Source of the DNA: Onthomorpha sp937906975
GTDB taxonomy: Bacteria; Bacteroidota; Bacteroidia; Bacteroidales; P3
NCBI GenBank assembly: GCA_045614605.1
Contig: JAZLDH010000015.1
Coordinates: forward strand, 1 to 64,000
Length of the DNA: 64,000 nt
Direction: 5' to 3'
The translations under genes were made by a program, and so were the position numbers. This document shows, one piece after another, positions 7,147-14,443 of the stretch. The first letter of the stretch is position 1. Each line of letters opens with the position of its first letter. A model generated the notes under the pieces. It worked only from the letters and a program-made list of their open reading frames with translations. It was not told the origin of the DNA and searched no databases.

Positions 7147-8499
7147 TTAAGTAAAAATCCAACCATCTAAAAGAAAACAATTAAACATATAAGAAGTCCA
7201 ACACACATTTAAAAGCAGAACAATTACAAGCAAGGTATAGAGAATTTTTGTGTTAAAGAAACGATGGAAAAAGACTAATAGAGAAGTAATTATCACAAAA
7301 TAAGAACCCAAAAAGTCAGCCTTCACAAAATAATCCCTACATATAATTATCGTTATCAAACCTATTGAAAAATAGAGCATTTGCAAAATATTTTTTCTAT
7401 CACGATTGAGAGTATCAAACAGCAAAAACACAAAAAAAGGAGTTGCCAACAGATAACGAGCCAAAGAATAAAGCCCCCCGTGCTGAGTAAAAAGTGCAGT
7501 AAAAACATTGCCAAGAAGAAAAACTATACAAATCAACCTAACATATTTCCAATTATCAAGTTCTTTTTTCTCTTTTGCTTTCAAAGACAAGAAAAACTCC
7601 CTAAATACCACCACCAACATAGGCACAAAATACATAAAAAGAAAAGGCACCGTTATGCTTCGGCTCTCATTTGACCAAAAACTAAAAGGCAAGGTTGGTA
7701 AAGAAAGAGATTTCCCCCAATATTTTTGAGAAATGATAGACTGAAAAAACGAAGGTGCACCCATAAACCACTGAAACGCCATTGCTAAAAACATTCCTAA
7801 AACAACAGGAAAAACTGCCTTTAAAAGCTTTTTAAAAAACAAAGAAACACTTCTATGATTCAAAGCATTTAAACCCTCCAAGCAAAGAAATAAAATCACA
7901 AACAATAAGGAAGAAGATTTAGTCATAGATGCCAAAAGAAAACCTAAAAAATAGAGCCAATATTTCTGCTTTAAAATCCCATAAAGTCCTAAGGCGATAA
8001 ATAGAAAATATAAACTCTCAGAATAAGGCATCATAAAAATCACCATATATGGCACACAAAGCAACAAAAGCAAATGTTTCAAAGACAAGGTATGTGAAAA
8101 AATCTTAAACATTACAAACATTCCCGCCGCAAACAAGAGGATATTAAGCAAACTTATGCCAAGGGTAGATAAACCCGTAGCCTTCCAAAAGAAAGGAAAC
8201 AAAGGATAGTAAGCAAAGTCCTTTTCACGCGAATAATTAGTGTTTTTAATCCAATCATAATGCGAGCCGTCCCATACAGTCATCTTTTCAGAAGTGATTT
8301 TCTCAAAAGGCTTGCAAGAGTTCTCCACACTTTTAGACCAATTTTCGTCAAAACTAACCTCGTAAGTAGGAAGAATTTTCCTAAACAAATAATGCACATC
8401 ATTATTCTGCATAAGAAGATGCACACATAAAACCAAAACAAAATAAAGCACTACAAAAGACGAAAAAAGCAATGGTTTACGATCATCTTTCAGCAACAT
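7147..8499 (-). CDS. PIG-V-like integral membrane mannosyltransferase
   Basis: A 450-residue polytopic membrane protein with roughly ten hydrophobic segments. After the first membrane segment an extracytoplasmic loop carries WDGSHYDWI (about residue 75) and FAYYPLFPFF (about residue 96). These resemble the WDxxHY...FFPLxP signatures of the PIG-V / GT76 family, in which the acidic residue of the first loop is catalytic. Such enzymes use polyprenyl-phosphate mannose. Bacterial members are poorly characterised and may glycosylate lipids or proteins. It stands alone, with no obvious partner in the window. Confidence 0.75.
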   Translation of the reverse strand: MLLKDDRKPLLFSSFVVLYFVLVLCVHLLMQNNDVHYLFRKILPTYEVSFDENWSKSVENSCKPFEKITSEKMTVWDGSHYDWIKNTNYSREKDFAYYPLFPFFWKATGLSTLGISLLNILLFAAGMFVMFKIFSHTLSLKHLLLLLCVPYMVIFMMPYSESLYFLFIALGLYGILKQKYWLYFLGFLLASMTKSSSLLFVILFLCLEGLNALNHRSVSLFFKKLLKAVFPVVLGMFLAMAFQWFMGAPSFFQSIISQKYWGKSLSLPTLPFSFWSNESRSITVPFLFMYFVPMLVVVFREFFLSLKAKEKKELDNWKYVRLICIVFLLGNVFTALFTQHGGLYSLARYLLATPFFVFLLFDTLNRDRKNILQMLYFSIGLITIIICRDYFVKADFLGSYFVIITSLLVFFHRFFNTKILYTLLVIVLLLNVCWTSYMFNCFLLDGWIFT

Positions 8500-8537
8500 A
8501 ATAGACTATTTATTTAAATACCAATTTTTAATCTTTT

Positions 8538-8624
8538 ATCGGTCAATATCAATTATTAATCTATTTATATAAATAACAAATTTACAGAGATTTATATACA
8601 ACATCGGTCAATATCGGTCAATGA
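8538..8624. repeat. Three short direct repeats ATCGGTCAAT
   Basis: ATCGGTCAATATC occurs at 8538-8550, and ATCGGTCAATATCGGTCAAT, a back-to-back pair, at 8603-8622. The last copy overlaps the stop codon of the AlbA_2 gene. These may be small recombination footprints or binding sites. Confidence 0.6.
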
Positions 8625-9988
8625 ATTTTATATTTTGTAGCAGGTCCGTTCCCTATTTTTTCACATAGCATAGATTTTAACATTGACTGAATATCGTTTT
8701 GTGCAGTAATCTTTGAAGGCTTTTTATCAAAAAAATCAATATACTCAGACTTAGTGAAAATATAATTAGAAGAATGAGAATCTAAAAACGTTTTTACACG
8801 TTCATTTACAACAACTTTTTCCAATTTATTATAAATTATGAGAGTCGTTCTATTGTTTGAAATTATCCATTCCGGCATTTTTTTTCCCAATTCCTTCATT
8901 TTATTAGAAATTAACGGCATTCCACGTCCTGTTTTTTCCATTTCTCCCGCAATATAAAACACTTCTGCCATAAGAGGATTACGAAGAATTGAGTTGTGAG
9001 GAAGAACTACATTTTTGTTTTTAATCAAGTTATCTGGTAATTGACCAGGATTTGTTATTTCAATTTTATTTGAATAAATAAAAATAGTGATTTCATCAAA
9101 CGAATCGGAATAATCCCTATGAATTAAAGCATTACTTATAGCCTCATCAATAACTTCTATTGGATAAATGTAATCATCAATTCGTAAGGTTTCGCTTTCA
9201 ATAAAAAAAGATTGTTTTGGCAAGCGTTTTTTAAAGTAATCTATCGTTTCTTTTAACAAATAAAAAACATTACCTTCTAAAATTACAGTATCATCAAAGT
9301 GATTAGCCGTTTTCCCTTTACTCATCAACTGAATCCTTATTCGAGATCGAGGAATAAACTTTCGAGTATTTTCGGAAAACAAAGCAATTGCACCGTTTTT
9401 TATTTGATAAGAATCAACCAAGTTTAGTTCAGATAAAGTTGATAACAACCCTGTGTTACTCTTAAGTAATCGCGAAGAAGACAAACCTTGATTATAAACC
9501 TTATTCATAAGATTCTCATCTAAATCACTCCACTCAGCATTAAGATTAACTATTGATTCCCAACCCGATTTCACGGAAAAAGAATCTCTCATCAAACAAC
9601 TAATTTCATCAGGCGAAGGGACAATAATCAAACCTTCTCTATTGATATAATATCTACCTTTATAGGAATAAGGAGGCAAACTTCCCTTTACTACTGTTAC
9701 TAAAATAACCGATTTATCCTTGTATAATTCTTTTTGAATATAAACAAGAGGTAAAGGAGATATGTGATTTGTAACTTCCAACTGTAATTCTTTGTTAATT
9801 TCATCGTCCTTAACTCCTACATAACTCCCTTTATCATCTATTCCAACAACAATCCACCCTCCCTTATCATTTAAAAAAGCACATATTATCTCCGAAATTT
9901 TTTCAATATCACAATTAGAAACACACCTAACAGGAGAAGGAAGATGTTTTTGCAACAATAGAATTTCCACAAAACTATTTTCCATCAA
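8618..9988 (-). CDS. AlbA_2 (Schlafen-type) / HATPase protein, partner of DUF4062
   Basis: 456 residues in three parts. The N-terminal AlbA_2/Schlafen-fold nucleic-acid-binding domain contains FLNDKGGWIVVGIDDKGSYVG near residues 37-57. A RecG-like HATPase_c_4 region contains EAISNALIHRDYSD (the N-box) near residue 282 and GEMEKTGRGMPLI near residue 350. A C-terminal winged-helix-like tail ends in TKYKIH. Proteins of this architecture are annotated as putative transcriptional regulators, and Schlafen-like domains also occur in phage defence. The start overlaps the end of the DUF4062 gene by 14 nt, so the two are coupled in translation. It lies in an accessory pocket with a broken ATPase. Role unknown; defence is my inference. 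Confidence 0.85.
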   Translation of the reverse strand: MMENSFVEILLLQKHLPSPVRCVSNCDIEKISEIICAFLNDKGGWIVVGIDDKGSYVGVKDDEINKELQLEVTNHISPLPLVYIQKELYKDKSVILVTVVKGSLPPYSYKGRYYINREGLIIVPSPDEISCLMRDSFSVKSGWESIVNLNAEWSDLDENLMNKVYNQGLSSSRLLKSNTGLLSTLSELNLVDSYQIKNGAIALFSENTRKFIPRSRIRIQLMSKGKTANHFDDTVILEGNVFYLLKETIDYFKKRLPKQSFFIESETLRIDDYIYPIEVIDEAISNALIHRDYSDSFDEITIFIYSNKIEITNPGQLPDNLIKNKNVVLPHNSILRNPLMAEVFYIAGEMEKTGRGMPLISNKMKELGKKMPEWIISNNRTTLIIYNKLEKVVVNERVKTFLDSHSSNYIFTKSEYIDFFDKKPSKITAQNDIQSMLKSMLCEKIGNGPATKYKIH

Positions 9989-10601
9989 TCAAACTTTTTA
10001 TACGTTCAACATCTTTAAACTGCGCTTCTATAAATCTTAGAATTTCTTCACTATTTCGATAAGGTTGAGCCCAATTTCCAACTCTTTCCATAACATTTTT
10101 AATATTTGATTGTATAGCAAGCCTATAAATCTCAACACATTCTCCGTGAACTATATTATTAGGCAAAAGTTGCGTTTTAATTTCCCCATTTTCAAATAAT
10201 TGTTTTTGCTTATTCAAAGGAATATCTTCAATTTTCATATTCATAAGTTTCAAAAATTTATGAGCAAACTCTACCCTATAATCTGCTAAAACAAACCTCG
10301 GCATTTTCAATTCAACTGCCTTATCAAATTCTTGTGCAGTAATTGAGCGCCCTTTTTCTTCAAGAATACCAGAACCAACAAGAGGACGAATAATTCCTAA
10401 AAAAACATCACACTCTTCAACACCTTTCACACAATTTATAAGATTAGATAAACGGCTATCCAAAGGAATAGTTCCTTCTTTTGACATATACACATCGTAG
10501 CCAAAGCCATCAAGAGTTGCAAACACGCGTCTTAAATCTGTTTCAAAATCATAAACAGTTGAAGAAACGAAAACTTTAACGTGATTACGCTTAACACTCA
10601 T
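9975..10601 (-). CDS. DUF4062 domain protein
   Basis: A 208-residue protein beginning with the DUF4062 signature VKVFVSSTVYDFETDLRRVF. It continues with the nucleotide-fold pattern GYDVYMSKEG...CDVFLGIIRP...SITAQEFDKAVELKMPRFVLA. DUF4062 is thought to have a TIR-like alpha/beta fold and is often the N-terminal module of large NACHT/STAND ATPases. Here it stands alone, with about 90 extra mostly helical residues. It is the first gene of a two-gene unit with the overlapping AlbA_2/HATPase gene. TAACTTTG at 10643-10650 is a plausible -7 box, and an array of phased palindromes lies 79 bp farther upstream. I infer sensing or effector activity in a defence or stress module. Confidence 0.82.
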   Translation of the reverse strand: MSVKRNHVKVFVSSTVYDFETDLRRVFATLDGFGYDVYMSKEGTIPLDSRLSNLINCVKGVEECDVFLGIIRPLVGSGILEEKGRSITAQEFDKAVELKMPRFVLADYRVEFAHKFLKLMNMKIEDIPLNKQKQLFENGEIKTQLLPNNIVHGECVEIYRLAIQSNIKNVMERVGNWAQPYRNSEEILRFIEAQFKDVERIKSLIDGK

Positions 10602-10642
10602 TAAAATACTTGTTTAATAATTTATAAAATTCAAAACTTATA

Positions 10643-10650
10643 CAAAGTTA
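10643..10650 (-). promoter_or_regulatory. -7 promoter box before DUF4062 gene
   Basis: The minus strand reads TAACTTTG, matching TAnnTTTG, about 42 bp upstream of the DUF4062 start. No clear TTTG is seen at -33, which would suit an activator-dependent or weak promoter. Confidence 0.5.
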
Positions 10651-10728
10651 ATACATTTTGCGTTTTTTTTCTTTGTTTTTTCAAAATATTTCAAAGAATT
10701 AAAAAAATAATTCTTTGTTTTAGAAAAT

Positions 10729-10788
10729 TACTTCAAAGAAGTAGAGTCTCTACCTTAGGAAGGTAATCCAATTACCACAAAGGGTAAT
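10729..10788. repeat. Array 1 of 22-bp-phased palindromes
   Basis: Three palindromes have a 22-bp register set by TAC at 10729, 10751 and 10773. They are TACTTC-AAA-GAAGTA, TACCTT-AGG-AAGGTA, and ATTACC-ACAAAG-GGTAAT (10771-10788). The stem bases differ between units but pairing is kept in each. The array lies upstream of the DUF4062 promoter. Confidence 0.8.
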
Positions 10789-10798
10789 TAAAAAAAAC

Positions 10799-10829
10799 AA
10801 GGAATAAGAAAAATAATCTCCTATTCCTT
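10799..10829. terminator. Hairpin with flanking A/T runs
   Basis: AAGGAATA (10799-10806) pairs with TATTCCTT (10822-10829). It is flanked by A8 on the left and TTTTCTTT on the right. It may be a weak bidirectional terminator insulating the DUF4062 unit from the AAA remnant. Confidence 0.45.
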
Positions 10830-10842
10830 TTCTTTAAACAAA

Positions 10843-10884
10843 GAAAAAAGCTTGCCCAAACTAAGTTAGACAAGCTTTTCTCTT
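10843..10884. terminator. Terminator following AAA ATPase remnant
   Basis: AAAAGCTTG (10846-10854) pairs with CAAGCTTTT (10871-10879), with T-rich flanks on the relevant strand. On its right side it resembles the gldN terminator (shared TTAGACAAG followed by a T-rich tract). This suggests it was copied together with the gldN 3' end. Confidence 0.7.
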
Positions 10885-10898
10885 TTTATGAATAATAC

Positions 10899-11174
10899 TT
10901 ATTCTAGTATTCCCACATATCCTCTTCCATTTCGAATATATAATCCTCTATTCTTTTGAGATTCCATCATCTTATCAATAAAAGAAGTTGAATCTTTGAA
11001 TTCTTCCATATTTTGAGAGAGTTGTAAACGCTTTTCAACCCAAGAACAATAACAAGCAGTTTTCAAGATACAACTCTTACCCGAACTTTGTAAACCCGTA
11101 ATTACATTAACTCTTCCAAAATCACAAATAGCCTCTTTTATAGAGCCAAAATTTCTTATAATTAGACGTCTCAT
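10899..11174 (-). pseudogene. AAA ATPase N-terminal fragment fused out of frame to a copy of the gldN 3' end
   Basis: Residues 1 to about 66 match the N-terminus of a Bacteroidetes AAA ATPase family: MRRLIIRNFGSIKEA, Walker A GLQSSGKS at residues 27-34, then YCSWVEKRLQLSQ. Full-length members run to several hundred residues with Walker B and a signature motif, none of which is present here. From MMES onward the DNA is a near-copy of the last 66 bp of gldN. One extra T shifts the frame, giving KNRGLYIRNGRGYVGILE in place of the GldN tail. A promoter-like TATTTTTG remains at 11202-11209. It is a broken accessory gene; the short product is unlikely to be an active ATPase. Confidence 0.85.
10905..10970. 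repeat. Duplicated copy of the gldN 3' end (copy A)
   Basis: These 66 bp match 11917-11981 (the gldN 3' end) with one substitution and one single-base insertion. Weaker similarity continues leftward into the terminator. With copy B it forms direct repeats flanking about 1 kb, as expected for an integration at the 3' end of a gene or for an ectopic duplication. Confidence 0.9.
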
Positions 11175-11201
11175 CTTGATAAATTTTCAATTTGTTAGGT
11201 G

Positions 11202-11209
11202 CAAAAATA
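11202..11209 (-). promoter_or_regulatory. -7 box retained upstream of AAA fragment
   Basis: The minus strand reads TATTTTTG, a match to TAnnTTTG, 28 bp upstream of the ATG at 11174. Transcription of the fragment could persist. Confidence 0.45.
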
Positions 11210-11274
11210 ATAATTTTTCTTGAAACGTATTGTTAAAGCAAGTGATTTGAAATTTATTTCAAAGACTCAGAGAA

Positions 11275-11357
11275 TTACAATCGCTTCGTAAGGGTGTTAC
11301 AATCGGATTGTAAGGGTATTACGCTCGGAATATAAGACTATTACAATCCGAGTGTAA
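11275..11357. repeat. Array 2 of 22-bp-phased palindromes
   Basis: Four units start at 11275, 11297, 11319 and 11341, an exact 22-bp period. They read TTACAATCGCTTCGTAA, TTACAATCGGATTGTAA (perfect 8-bp arms), TTACGCTCGGAATATAA and TTACAATCCGAGTGTAA, with 5-bp linkers GGGTG, GGGTA and GACTA. The array lies between the AAA remnant promoter and the DUF6078 gene. It uses the same phasing as array 1. Confidence 0.85.
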
Positions 11358-11409
11358 AAAAACAAAAGCGGTTGTGAGATTGTTTCTTTCAAAACTAATA
11401 GTTAAAAGA

Positions 11410-11829
11410 ATGGGTATGGATTTTGAAACTAAGCCTTTGAATTTTATTTTATGCTTTAACAAGAAATGTTTGCTGAGAAAAAAATGTTTAAGACACATTG
11501 TTAGTCTTAGCAATAAGGAGGAAAAAGATTTGTTGCTTGTGGTTAATGCCTCAAAGTTCAACCAAACAAATTGCAAATACTATTTTGAGAATAAAAAAGT
11601 AGGTATTGCATACGGTATGAAAGGCTCTTTTGAAGATGTGAAGGCGAAAGATATTGCCAAAATACGAAAGGAATTGATTAGACACTTTGGGCAAACCTAC
11701 TATTACGAAAGGCGGAATGGTAAAATGCCGATTACTCCAAACGAACAAGTGTTTATTGAAAATCTTTTTAAACAATATGGATATGAAATAAAGTTTGATA
11801 AAATTGAAACTAAGACTTTATGGAAATAA
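11410..11829 (+). CDS. DUF6078 family protein
   Basis: The predicted protein has the DUF6078 layout: FILCFNKKCLLRKKCLRH (paired cysteines, cf. AHCFxxxCxxxxxCLRH), then VVNASKFNQTNCKYYFENKKVGIAYGMKG, then IRKELIRHFGQTYYYERRNGKMPITPNEQ. The family is small, cysteine-bearing, found in Bacteroidales, and of unknown function. An upstream GTG at 11374 in frame would add 12 residues. I prefer the ATG at 11410 (or 11416) because family similarity starts after it. It is the only plus-strand gene in the pocket and lies between the two copies of the gldN 3' end. It ends just before the shared bidirectional terminator. Confidence 0.75.
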   Translation: MGMDFETKPLNFILCFNKKCLLRKKCLRHIVSLSNKEEKDLLLVVNASKFNQTNCKYYFENKKVGIAYGMKGSFEDVKAKDIAKIRKELIRHFGQTYYYERRNGKMPITPNEQVFIENLFKQYGYEIKFDKIETKTLWK

Positions 11830-11852
11830 GTCAAGGAGAAAAAACAATAGAA

Positions 11853-11898
11853 AAAGAAAACGACTTGTCTGTTTTTTATTAGACAAGTCGTTTTCTTT
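11853..11898. terminator. Bidirectional terminator between DUF6078 gene and gldN
   Basis: AAAGAAAACGACTTGTCT (11853-11870) and AGACAAGTCGTTTTCTTT (11881-11898) form a perfect 18-bp stem with a 10-nt loop. T-rich tails follow on both strands. It serves the convergent DUF6078 and gldN genes. Confidence 0.88.
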
Positions 11899-11915
11899 AT
11901 GTATAAATCAGAAAA

Positions 11916-12788
11916 TTAGTATTCCCACATATCTTCTTCCATTTCGAATATATAATCCTCTATTCTTTGAGATTCCATCATAGCATCTATTCCTTGTACA
12001 TATTGGTCTATACGTCTGTTAAAGTCATTTGATTCTCTGATGATGTAACTTGAAAATATTCTTTTACGGAAGATGTCATCGTATGAGCGTCTTGCTCTGT
12101 CGTTATCCATATTATAGACTTCTGAGTTTGCTAACAATTCTCTTACTTCAGGGTCATTGTATCTTATCCACGCAAGAGGGTATGATTGAGTAACACCTTC
12201 TTCTTTTTGTTTTTCGTAAATCAAGCAAAAGCCTATTATTCTTACGTCTTCAACAGAACGAGCTCTATCTATAAACCAATCTTCTTTGATACGTAACAAT
12301 TTAACATCTTCTTCTTTAAGAGAAGTTACCGTAATTTTTTCAACTTCTACTTCTTCTCCGTCTATATTATATTCATAGTCTACATCTCTTATAGTATCTC
12401 CCAAAGAAGCCTTCTTATATTCCCAATCTATTTGTTTTGTGAACATATCATCGTCAAATCCCCTTATACGACCTTCTGTTAATGCTTGGTCTAATATGGT
12501 ATAAAGGTTCATTCTTCCTTGATTTATTGGCTCTGTTCCTAATGGATAGTAGAATACTTGATTTATTTTTTCTCTAAAATCAATCGTTCTCCAAACTCTG
12601 TGAGCCCAAACAACGTCTGCTTCTCTAACGTATGGGAAGTCAAATGCTTTTTTATTGTTCTCTATTACTTCTGCTTCCTTAGTATAGAATCCGTCTGAAT
12701 TGTCCTCTGGCTCATCTACCACTTGTGCAAATAGACTTGGCGACAAGAACAAAAATAATCCTAATAATATAACTTCTATTCTTTTCAT
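11916..12788 (-). CDS. gldN: Type IX secretion system ring protein GldN/PorN
   Basis: A 290-residue periplasmic protein with signal peptide MKRIEVILLGLFLFLSPSLFAQ. The conserved GldN core includes VVWAHRVWRTIDFREKINQVFYYP and later EDWFIDRARSVEDVRIIGFCLIY. GldN assembles with GldK into the ring under the outer membrane that couples the T9SS motor to the translocon. It is the last gene of the porP-gldKLMN unit, 10 bp after gldM. Its last 65 bp are duplicated at 10905-10970. Confidence 0.95.
   Translation of the reverse strand: MKRIEVILLGLFLFLSPSLFAQVVDEPEDNSDGFYTKEAEVIENNKKAFDFPYVREADVVWAHRVWRTIDFREKINQVFYYPLGTEPINQGRMNLYTILDQALTEGRIRGFDDDMFTKQIDWEYKKASLGDTIRDVDYEYNIDGEEVEVEKITVTSLKEEDVKLLRIKEDWFIDRARSVEDVRIIGFCLIYEKQKEEGVTQSYPLAWIRYNDPEVRELLANSEVYNMDNDRARRSYDDIFRKRIFSSYIIRESNDFNRRIDQYVQGIDAMMESQRIEDYIFEMEEDMWEY
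11917..11981. repeat. Copy B of duplicated segment (native gldN 3' end)
   Basis: This is the intact coding end of gldN (MMESQRIEDYIFEMEED...). It is the parental sequence of copy A at 10905-10970, since the GldN tail is in frame here. Confidence 0.9.
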
Positions 12789-12798
12789 AATCTAAATA

Positions 12799-14394
12799 TT
12801 ATTTAATTGTAAACGTCATTGCAGGATTAGCTACACTAATTTCTCCAGTAGGACCTACCGCTCTAATATCTTCTATATAAACTTTTGTTCCTCTTCTTGC
12901 TTTTCTAATTTTAGCAGCAATATCCGGTGGGAATTTTCCTCCTGTTACGTATGTTTGTGCTTCCGCATCTCCTCCAGCATGAACCTGTACCTTGAATGAA
13001 GCTGGTCTATACTGTACTGGGAAATCAAAACCTTCTGGAGATATACGAAGAGTAGCGCCAGCTAAAACTTCTCTTTCTATAGAGCCGCCTTTGTGTTTTC
13101 CAAACATTGCAGCAGGATCTGGAATTTTTTTAGTTCTAAACTTCATTGTACCCATGTCCATCTCTTTGCCTGCTATTTTAGCCTTTACATTGATTTGACA
13201 TGATCCTTGTTTTTCAACTCTAACTGTGTATTCTCCATCTTTTTCCTTTTTTAAAGTTGCTCCTGCTCCTGTAGCTGTTGCCACAATGTCTTTTGAGTTA
13301 GCACCTGGCACTGATATTGACACAGGATTATCAACTCCAATGTAGAACACGTTCATCTTGGTTGCAGAAATTGTTGCAGATGGTGCAGCAACGAAGTATT
13401 CGCCTTCAAATTCGTATGGCATCTCGCCTGTTTCTTTTTTAACAAATATTGTTCCTTTGTATTTTTGTTCACCTAAGGCGTTTGCTCCAAATTTAAGTTT
13501 CAACATACCTGAGTCGCCAACTATGTTTTGTCCTCTTACTTCTCCTCTAAGTTCGCTCTTTGAGTCGTATGCTGCAACTATTACGTCTGCTTCATACTGT
13601 CCTCCTTGAATTATGTAAGTTGATTTAGGTAATACTCTTGCAGTAACTTGGTCAAACTTGAAGTCATCAGCAGATATTTGTGAATAAAGGTGATTTACCA
13701 AGTCCATTTCAGCATTTTGAATTTCTGATTTAAACTTATTCAAAAGCACCATATCAGCTGTGATAATAGTATGATAGAAATTGTACATTTGCCAATTAAG
13801 ATCTTGACCAGCCTTATTCTTCCAAGTTTGATCTGTCTTAATTTGCATAGTTTTTAATTGTTTCTTATATGCCTCACTTTGTACGTATGTAAGCATGTCT
13901 GCTTGGTAGGCTTCTATTTTCTTTCTTAATTCTAATGCCTTACCTGCTGAGCCGTCTTCTGTACTTGCTAAGAAATAGTTTGTAGGAATATCATAGTTGT
14001 CGTTCTTTTTTATTCCGCTAAAACCTTTTTCTGCCAAAATTTTCTTAGATTCAGCAACTCCTCCTTCTAAACCATCAACTGCAACGTGTAATTCATATTT
14101 GATGTTGTCTATATAATCCAACATCGCTTTTGTCTTTTTTCTAACTTCTTGTGCTTTCGCCCAATTATCTCCTACTTTTCCTGGGTTTCCGTTGTAAGCA
14201 TTTTCAAAGGCAATGTAGGTACTTTCGGCTTTCCCTGCCATCAACTTATTTGTTACCTCAACACTATCCCCTACTATAACGAAAGCATTTAATATCTCTG
14301 CGGAAACATTTAAGGCCAACATCGCTGTGTAAACCAAATACATCATCGAAATCATTCGCTGCCTCGGCGTTTCCGGACAATTCGTAGCACCCAT
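12799..14394 (-). CDS. gldM: Type IX secretion motor protein GldM/PorM
   Basis: A 531-residue protein with a single N-terminal membrane helix (RQRMISMMYLVYTAMLALNVS) followed by a long periplasmic part. After an alpha-helical domain come Ig-like domains D2-D4 (ATISATKMNVFYIGVDNPVSI and later segments). With GldL it forms the proton-driven rotary motor that powers T9SS export, and the periplasmic shaft contacts the GldKN ring. The N-terminal helix arrangement is canonical. It is cotranscribed with gldL (49-bp gap) and gldN (10-bp gap). Confidence 0.96.
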   Translation of the reverse strand: MGATNCPETPRQRMISMMYLVYTAMLALNVSAEILNAFVIVGDSVEVTNKLMAGKAESTYIAFENAYNGNPGKVGDNWAKAQEVRKKTKAMLDYIDNIKYELHVAVDGLEGGVAESKKILAEKGFSGIKKNDNYDIPTNYFLASTEDGSAGKALELRKKIEAYQADMLTYVQSEAYKKQLKTMQIKTDQTWKNKAGQDLNWQMYNFYHTIITADMVLLNKFKSEIQNAEMDLVNHLYSQISADDFKFDQVTARVLPKSTYIIQGGQYEADVIVAAYDSKSELRGEVRGQNIVGDSGMLKLKFGANALGEQKYKGTIFVKKETGEMPYEFEGEYFVAAPSATISATKMNVFYIGVDNPVSISVPGANSKDIVATATGAGATLKKEKDGEYTVRVEKQGSCQINVKAKIAGKEMDMGTMKFRTKKIPDPAAMFGKHKGGSIEREVLAGATLRISPEGFDFPVQYRPASFKVQVHAGGDAEAQTYVTGGKFPPDIAAKIRKARRGTKVYIEDIRAVGPTGEISVANPAMTFTIK

Positions 14395-14443
14395 AGTTTT
14401 CTCTTTGTTTTAAATTAATGTTTCTATGATTTATTTTTCTAAA

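Noticed and set aside
11275..11357. Possible CRISPR array
   Set aside because: Units abut with 5-bp linkers, there are no spacers of 25-40 bp, and no cas genes are present.
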